Below are positions 60,090 through 64,000 of a DNA stretch of 64,000 nucleotides, one piece after another. The DNA lies in assembly GCA_002305165.1 (NCBI GenBank), contig DBQI01000026.1, positions 62,169 through 126,168 of the forward strand, read 5' to 3'. How positions within the stretch are numbered: position 1 is the stretch's first letter; every line of letters starts with the position of its first letter. The stretch is from Armatimonadetes bacterium UBA1398. Its GTDB lineage: Bacteria > Armatimonadota > Zipacnadia > UBA1398. The notes beneath the pieces are model-generated. The model was given only the letters and a program-made list of their open reading frames with translations, did no database searches and was not told where the DNA came from. The position numbers and the translations under genes were made by a program.

Positions 60090-61612
60090 TCTATGATGAC
60101 ACGGCGGAAGGGGTCCCGGCCGACGCTCCGCGACACGAGCCGGTGCGCATCGGCCATCTCGTGCTGCATCTTCCGGATGTGACGGCCCTGAGGTCGAAGC
60201 TCGATCGCCTCCCCATTCGCGAGAACCCGAAGCGAGGCGCTTCGCGCCTCGGCTAGGGCCTCCTCCTCGCCGGAGACGGTCTCACGGCTGAAGGCGCTGC
60301 GGAGACAGCCATACACCTGGGAATAGGTGTTACTGCGCAGGTAGAAGACAGGAGCGTCGCTTCCCGCGCGCTGCCGCCCGGTGAAGCGACGCTGGTGAGC
60401 ACGCAGCGTCATGATCATGTCCGCCTCTTTGGGGTCCTTCGTGATGAAGGCTGGGAGGTGCAGCTCCTGAATAGCGCGCTGCACCCGGTCCCGGCTGATC
60501 CCGTAAGGGAATACCCGGTGTACCCGGTCCTCCTCCTTGGGCATGGGGAGTGATTGCTGAGTGAAGTGGAGGGGTATCTCCGGGCGTTCCCCACGCTCAT
60601 CGGGGTCCTCCTGCCGCTTCTCTACGGTCCCATCAGTAGTGCGCGCGCGTATCTCTCGCGCCGGCTCCAGGCCACGTAGCAGCACGTCGACCGAGTCGGC
60701 CACATTGTGGTGCACGGCGAGCTTGTCCATCTCGAGGATCTCGACCACTACATCGAAGGTGGGCGGCGCTTTGCGCTCGAGGACCGTCTTCTGGGTGCCT
60801 CGGCGCCGAGCCTCATCGTCTCCCAGGGTAACGGCCTGAATACCGCCGACGAGGTCGGCGAGGGTCGGGTTCATCAGCAGGTTCTCGAGCGTCGTGCCGT
60901 GAGCCGTCCCGATCAGCTGGACGCCACGTTCAGCGATCGTTCGGGCCGCGAGAGCCTCCGCCTCTGTCCCAATCTCATCGATCACGATGACCTCAGGCAT
61001 GTGGTTCTCGACTGCCTCGATCATCAGGGCATGCTGTGCCGCGACGTGTGGGACCTGCATCCGGCGCGCGCGACCGATGGCAGGGTGGGGGATATCTCCA
61101 TCGCCACCGATCTCGTTCGATGTGTCGACCACCACCACTCGCCGCCCCAGTTCCGAGGCTGACACTCGGGCCATCTCGCGCAGCATGGTCGTCTTTCCGA
61201 TGCCCGGCCGCCCCATGAGCAGGATCGACTTGGTGTCCTCAACGATGTCGCGGAGGATGTCGATGGTGCCGAAGATGGCCCGGCCGACACGGCAGGTCAG
61301 CCCGACGATGCGGCCCGTGCGGTTCCTGATCGCCGAGATGCGGTGAAGGGTGCGCTCGATGCCGGCCCGATTATCATCGCCGAACTCGCTGATGCGCGAT
61401 ACCACGTGCTGGAGATCGTGCTCGGTGACAGCATCGGGGCATAGCTCATGCAGGCCAGTGGAGCCTCGAAAGCGGACCTCCGGCGTGCGGCCGAGGTCCA
61501 GAACGACCTCGAACAGCTCAGGCTGGTCGGGTCCGCGCTTCTCCAAGCACTCCCGGATGTGCGTGGGGAGAACCGATACTAGGAGGTCGAGGTCGTCCTG
61601 TGCCGCATGCAT
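60080..61612 (-). CDS. Ycf45-like / SpoIIIAA-like AAA ATPase with R3H domain
   Basis: Cytoplasmic ATPase of 510 residues. N-terminal region (1-115) precedes the P-loop domain with Walker [10 protein letters not shown] at 134-142, Walker [16 protein letters not shown] and [14 protein letters not shown], the pattern of Ycf45 and SpoIIIAA. A basic linker (about 345-400) leads to the C-terminal R3H domain (RKMQH within [14 protein letters not shown]) for single-stranded nucleic acid. Ycf45 is found in cyanobacteria, plastids and several Gram-positive groups; its role is poorly known. Starts nine bases downstream of ackA. Confidence 0.87.
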   Translation of the reverse strand: MHAAQDDLDLLVSVLPTHIRECLEKRGPDQPELFEVVLDLGRTPEVRFRGSTGLHELCPDAVTEHDLQHVVSRISEFGDDNRAGIERTLHRISAIRNRTGRIVGLTCRVGRAIFGTIDILRDIVEDTKSILLMGRPGIGKTTMLREMARVSASELGRRVVVVDTSNEIGGDGDIPHPAIGRARRMQVPHVAAQHALMIEAVENHMPEVIVIDEIGTEAEALAARTIAERGVQLIGTAHGTTLENLLMNPTLADLVGGIQAVTLGDDEARRRGTQKTVLERKAPPTFDVVVEILEMDKLAVHHNVADSVDVLLRGLEPAREIRARTTDGTVEKRQEDPDERGERPEIPLHFTQQSLPMPKEEDRVHRVFPYGISRDRVQRAIQELHLPAFITKDPKEADMIMTLRAHQRRFTGRQRAGSDAPVFYLRSNTYSQVYGCLRSAFSRETVSGEEEALAEARSASLRVLANGEAIELRPQGRHIRKMQHEMADAHRLVSRSVGRDPFRRVIIERP

Positions 61613-61621
61613 GGGTTCGGG

Positions 61622-62836
61622 TCACGCCCCGGAACAGATGGCCTCCGTCTGCCGGGCGATGACCAGTTCCTCCTTCGTGCCAATCACGAAAGCCACGCAG
61701 CGGGAGTCCGGCGTCGTCAGGAGTCGATCGCCTCGTCCATTGTTGTTGGCATCGGAGTCGACGTGCACGCCGAGGAACTGCAGGTCCTCGAGAACGTACG
61801 AGCGTACCCGCGCGTCGTTCTCGCCGATGCCAGCGGTGAAGACGATCGCGTCGAGCCCCCCCATGGCCGCTGCGTATGCGCCGACGTACTTGCGTACACG
61901 ATAGCAGAAGACCTGGAAGGCCTCCTCGGCGTCCGTGTTGCCCTCGCGGACGGCAACCTGGATGTCACGCATATCGTTCGAGACGCCGCTCAGTCCGAGG
62001 AGCCCGCTCTCCTTGTTCAGGATGGCGTCGATCTCGCCGAAGCTGAGACCGCGGGCCTGAGCGAGGAACGGGATGATCGCTGGGTCGATATCACCCGAAC
62101 GCGTGCCCATGACGCAACCCTCAAGGGGGGTGAGACCCATCGTGGTATCGATGCACTTGCCCGCCTTGACCGCGGCCATGGAGCACCCATTGCCGAGGTG
62201 ACAGGTGACAATGCGAGCGTTCGCTCCGTCACGGCCCATGTCGGTGAGCATCTCGGCGGCCCGGGTCGCCACGTAGAAGTGACTAGTTCCGTGGAAGCCG
62301 TACCGGCGCACACCGAGTTCCCGGTAGAAGGAGCGAGGTATGGCATAGAGGTAGGCGCGGCGCGGCATGGTCTGGTGGAAGGCGGTGTCGAACACCGCGA
62401 CATTGGGCTTGTTCGGCATCACGTTCATGCAGGCGCGGATGCCGTCCAGATTGGGCGGGTTGTGGAGTGGGGCGAGGCTCGAGTTGCGCTGGATGCACTC
62501 GATGACCGCGTCGTCGATCAGCACGGAGGTAGCGAAGTCCTCGCCTCCATGCACGACGCGGTGGCCGATGGCGCCGATCTCGTCGAGACTATCGAGAACC
62601 TTCCCGTCCCCCTCGCAGAGAACCCGTGTCATCTCCTCCGCGGCTACCGTGTGGTCGGGGATCTCCATGTCGTAGTGCATCTCCGCCCGTCCCTGCGGGC
62701 GATGGTGAACCACGGCATGGCCGCCGTTCTGCCCGATCCGCTCGATGAGGCCGGAAGCGAGCGATTCCTCTGTGTCTGTCTCGAATAGCTGGTACTTCAG
62801 GCTGGAGCTACCGCAATTGACTACTAGCACACGCAT
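61622..62836 (-). CDS. ackA: Acetate kinase
   Basis: Cytoplasmic enzyme converting acetyl phosphate and ADP to acetate and ATP, 404 residues. Motifs: VNCGSSSLKYQLFE at the N-terminus, GHRVVHGGEDF, FDTAFHQTMP, GFHGTSHFYVATRAAEML, VTCHLGNGCSMAAV, DTTMGLTPLEGCVMGTRSGDIDP and the sugar-kinase fold VFTAGIGENDARVR. Full length. No phosphotransacetylase gene is adjacent. It may be cotranscribed with the downstream Ycf45-like gene. Confidence 0.97.
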   Translation of the reverse strand: MRVLVVNCGSSSLKYQLFETDTEESLASGLIERIGQNGGHAVVHHRPQGRAEMHYDMEIPDHTVAAEEMTRVLCEGDGKVLDSLDEIGAIGHRVVHGGEDFATSVLIDDAVIECIQRNSSLAPLHNPPNLDGIRACMNVMPNKPNVAVFDTAFHQTMPRRAYLYAIPRSFYRELGVRRYGFHGTSHFYVATRAAEMLTDMGRDGANARIVTCHLGNGCSMAAVKAGKCIDTTMGLTPLEGCVMGTRSGDIDPAIIPFLAQARGLSFGEIDAILNKESGLLGLSGVSNDMRDIQVAVREGNTDAEEAFQVFCYRVRKYVGAYAAAMGGLDAIVFTAGIGENDARVRSYVLEDLQFLGVHVDSDANNNGRGDRLLTTPDSRCVAFVIGTKEELVIARQTEAICSGA

Positions 62837-62929
62837 TCCCTAGACACTCCCCGCATCGGTCCCTGACTCACAGCAGGGAGTCGCCCGGAGAGGCGCCCGT
62901 TGCGAGTCGGTGTACAGCGCAGTGGTCGA

Positions 62930-63766
62930 TCAAGCGAACTGACGGAGGTACGCCAAGCCCCTGAGGAAACCCTCTTCACGTCCCAAGGCGCCATCCTCGT
63001 GCTCGATGGACAACACGTTATTGACGCCATTCTCCCTCAGTGTGGCGATGTACTGCCCCCAGTCTATCACTCCGTAGCCAGGAATGCAGTAGCGCCACCA
63101 ACCGCTATTGAGGTTCCCGATACGCCGCAGGGTGCGCTCGTTGATGTCCGTGTCCTTAGCGTGGGTATGGAAGACACGGTCCGCGAAGAGCTCCACAGGC
63201 TCATGGTGGTCGCAGCCCTGATGGACCAGGTGCGATGGGTCGTAGTTGAGCCCTAGGCATGGGTGAGGACACGACTCGAAGAACCAGATGAACTCCCGGG
63301 TGCTCTGAAGGAGAGTAGCGAAGTAGTTCTCAAAGGCGATCTTGACTCCCTTGGACTGGGCGTACTCGGCAAGGGGAAGCCAGACCTGAGGCGCCCATTC
63401 CTTGATCATGACTTCCTTGGACACCCCAGAGGCCGACATGCCAGCGAGACAGCAGACCACATCAACGCCAATGGCGCTGGCTGAGTCGATGGCGCCGCGT
63501 ATCGCTGAGACCACGCCTTCGTTGATCGACGGGCCTTCGGCGAAGACGTTCGCGTAGCACGCGAAACTCGATATCTCCAGGCCAGCGTCCGTAACGAGCC
63601 TACTGACCTCCTGGGCAGCTTTCGCGTCGCCCTCGGTGACGTCGCAGTGGGCACTCCCGCGGCCCGTCGCGATCTCCAGGGCGTCGAATCCCGCGTCCGC
63701 CGCGAACCGCACGGCCTCAGCGAGCGGCTCGCGCCCGAAGGGCGAGGTGAGCATACCGACTTTCAT
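62930..63766 (-). CDS. TIM-barrel sugar phosphate isomerase/epimerase
   Basis: Xylose-isomerase-like TIM-barrel protein, 278 residues, no signal peptide. Start 63766 (MKVGMLTSPFGREPLAE) has GAGGGG six bases upstream; the open frame continues upstream only as noise. Metal-ligand strand ends: FAADAGFDALEIATG, VKIAFENYF, GLNYDPSHLVHQGCD, VFHTHAKDTDINE and VLSIEHED. Such proteins are often ThuB/IolE-like isomerases acting on ketosugars or inositols. It follows the partial gene at the window edge on the same strand; both may belong to one sugar-catabolism operon. Confidence 0.87.
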   Translation of the reverse strand: MKVGMLTSPFGREPLAEAVRFAADAGFDALEIATGRGSAHCDVTEGDAKAAQEVSRLVTDAGLEISSFACYANVFAEGPSINEGVVSAIRGAIDSASAIGVDVVCCLAGMSASGVSKEVMIKEWAPQVWLPLAEYAQSKGVKIAFENYFATLLQSTREFIWFFESCPHPCLGLNYDPSHLVHQGCDHHEPVELFADRVFHTHAKDTDINERTLRRIGNLNSGWWRYCIPGYGVIDWGQYIATLRENGVNNVLSIEHEDGALGREEGFLRGLAYLRQFA

Positions 63767-63806
63767 CGTCTTCCCCTCTGTTCCAGCAGCAGCGTGCTGC
63801 GGTCTC

Positions 63807-64000
63807 CTACTGGGCGAGCGCAATGGCTGCGAGCAGAGCTCGCTTCGTTCCCGCGATGATGAGCTCGCTGGACTCCCCCGGGACCGGCTTGACCTCGAAG
63901 GTGAAGACAGGCTTGCCGGTGGGGAGATGCTTACCGAAGTAGCCGACGTCATCGAGTACGCGGATGAACTCGGCGAGATCATCCACATCGTTCATGCTAC
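63807..64000 (-). CDS. TIM-barrel isomerase-like protein (5' partial, C-terminus only)
   Basis: The frame runs off the right edge; only about 64 C-terminal residues are seen, ending KPVPGESSELIIAGTKRALLAA. The sequence FEVKPVPGESSE and following helix match the C-terminal end of sugar phosphate isomerase/epimerase TIM barrels. An ATG at 63995 is probably internal. Same strand and next to a second TIM-barrel gene. Confidence 0.6.
   Translation of the reverse strand, partial: SMNDVDDLAEFIRVLDDVGYFGKHLPTGKPVFTFEVKPVPGESSELIIAGTKRALLAAIALAQ

Overview
This window is 64 kb of GC-rich, densely packed bacterial chromosome. Almost every base is coding, many genes overlap by 1-4 bases (TAGTG, ATGA, GTGA, TGATG), and GTG or TTG starts with good ribosome sites are common. 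I saw no tRNA, rRNA, CRISPR array, insertion sequence or phage gene. The gene mix fits a diderm heterotroph from an environmental lineage such as Armatimonadota or a neighbouring Terrabacteria-like group: Tat-exported Gfo/Idh oxidoreductases, uroporphyrinogen-decarboxylase-like proteins, GH78 and GH127 glycosidases, a hydrazine-synthase-alpha-like c-type cytochrome, plastid/cyanobacterial Ycf45- and Ycf46-type ATPases, a KdsC-like phosphatase and a Gram-positive-type LexA site. That placement is inference.

Layout. 1-4.2 kb: high-affinity phosphate uptake operon pstS(partial)-pstC-pstA-pstB-phoU. 4.3-7.6 kb: large secreted protein with two CxxCH haem motifs, convergent with lexA. 8.4-12.8 kb: MoxR ATPase, DUF58 protein and TgpA-like transglutaminase. 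12.8-15.2 kb: rpsT, a URO-D-like protein and endonuclease IV. 15.4-18.5 kb: PspA, a Ycf46-like AAA ATPase and a sensory-rhodopsin-transducer-like protein. 18.5-25.8 kb: alpha-L-rhamnosidase, ceramidase-like protein and beta-L-arabinofuranosidase. 25.85-28.7 kb: valS preceded by a leader-peptide attenuator. 28.8-31.8 kb: active and inactive M16 peptidase partners. 31.8-34.5 kb: GlcD-GlcE fusion oxidase. 34.6-36.4 kb: histidine kinase. 36.5-45.7 kb: rpiB, glyA, a WecA/MraY-type transferase, KdsC-like phosphatase, a metallophosphatase, small membrane protein, GT39-like transferase, pyrE, mutS2. 45.7-51.4 kb (minus strand): a second MoxR/DUF58 operon with DUF4129, DUF4350 and a zinc-ribbon membrane protein. 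51.4-58.6 kb: phosphodiesterase, then sugar oxidoreductases, TIM-barrel and aldo/keto reductase genes. 58.8-64 kb: beta-propeller lipoprotein, Ycf45-like R3H ATPase, acetate kinase and TIM-barrel isomerases.

The standout is upstream of valS: a TTGACA-17-GATAAT promoter, a 23-codon leader ORF with GTT GTT AGC GTA near its end, and four segments able to form the classical 1:2, 2:3 and 3:4 pairings, ending in an intrinsic terminator. This reads as ribosome-mediated attenuation of valyl-tRNA synthetase by valine supply, with no T-box. A second RNA-level candidate is a perfect 13-bp inverted repeat that puts the aldo/keto reductase ribosome site in its loop and the start codon in its stem.
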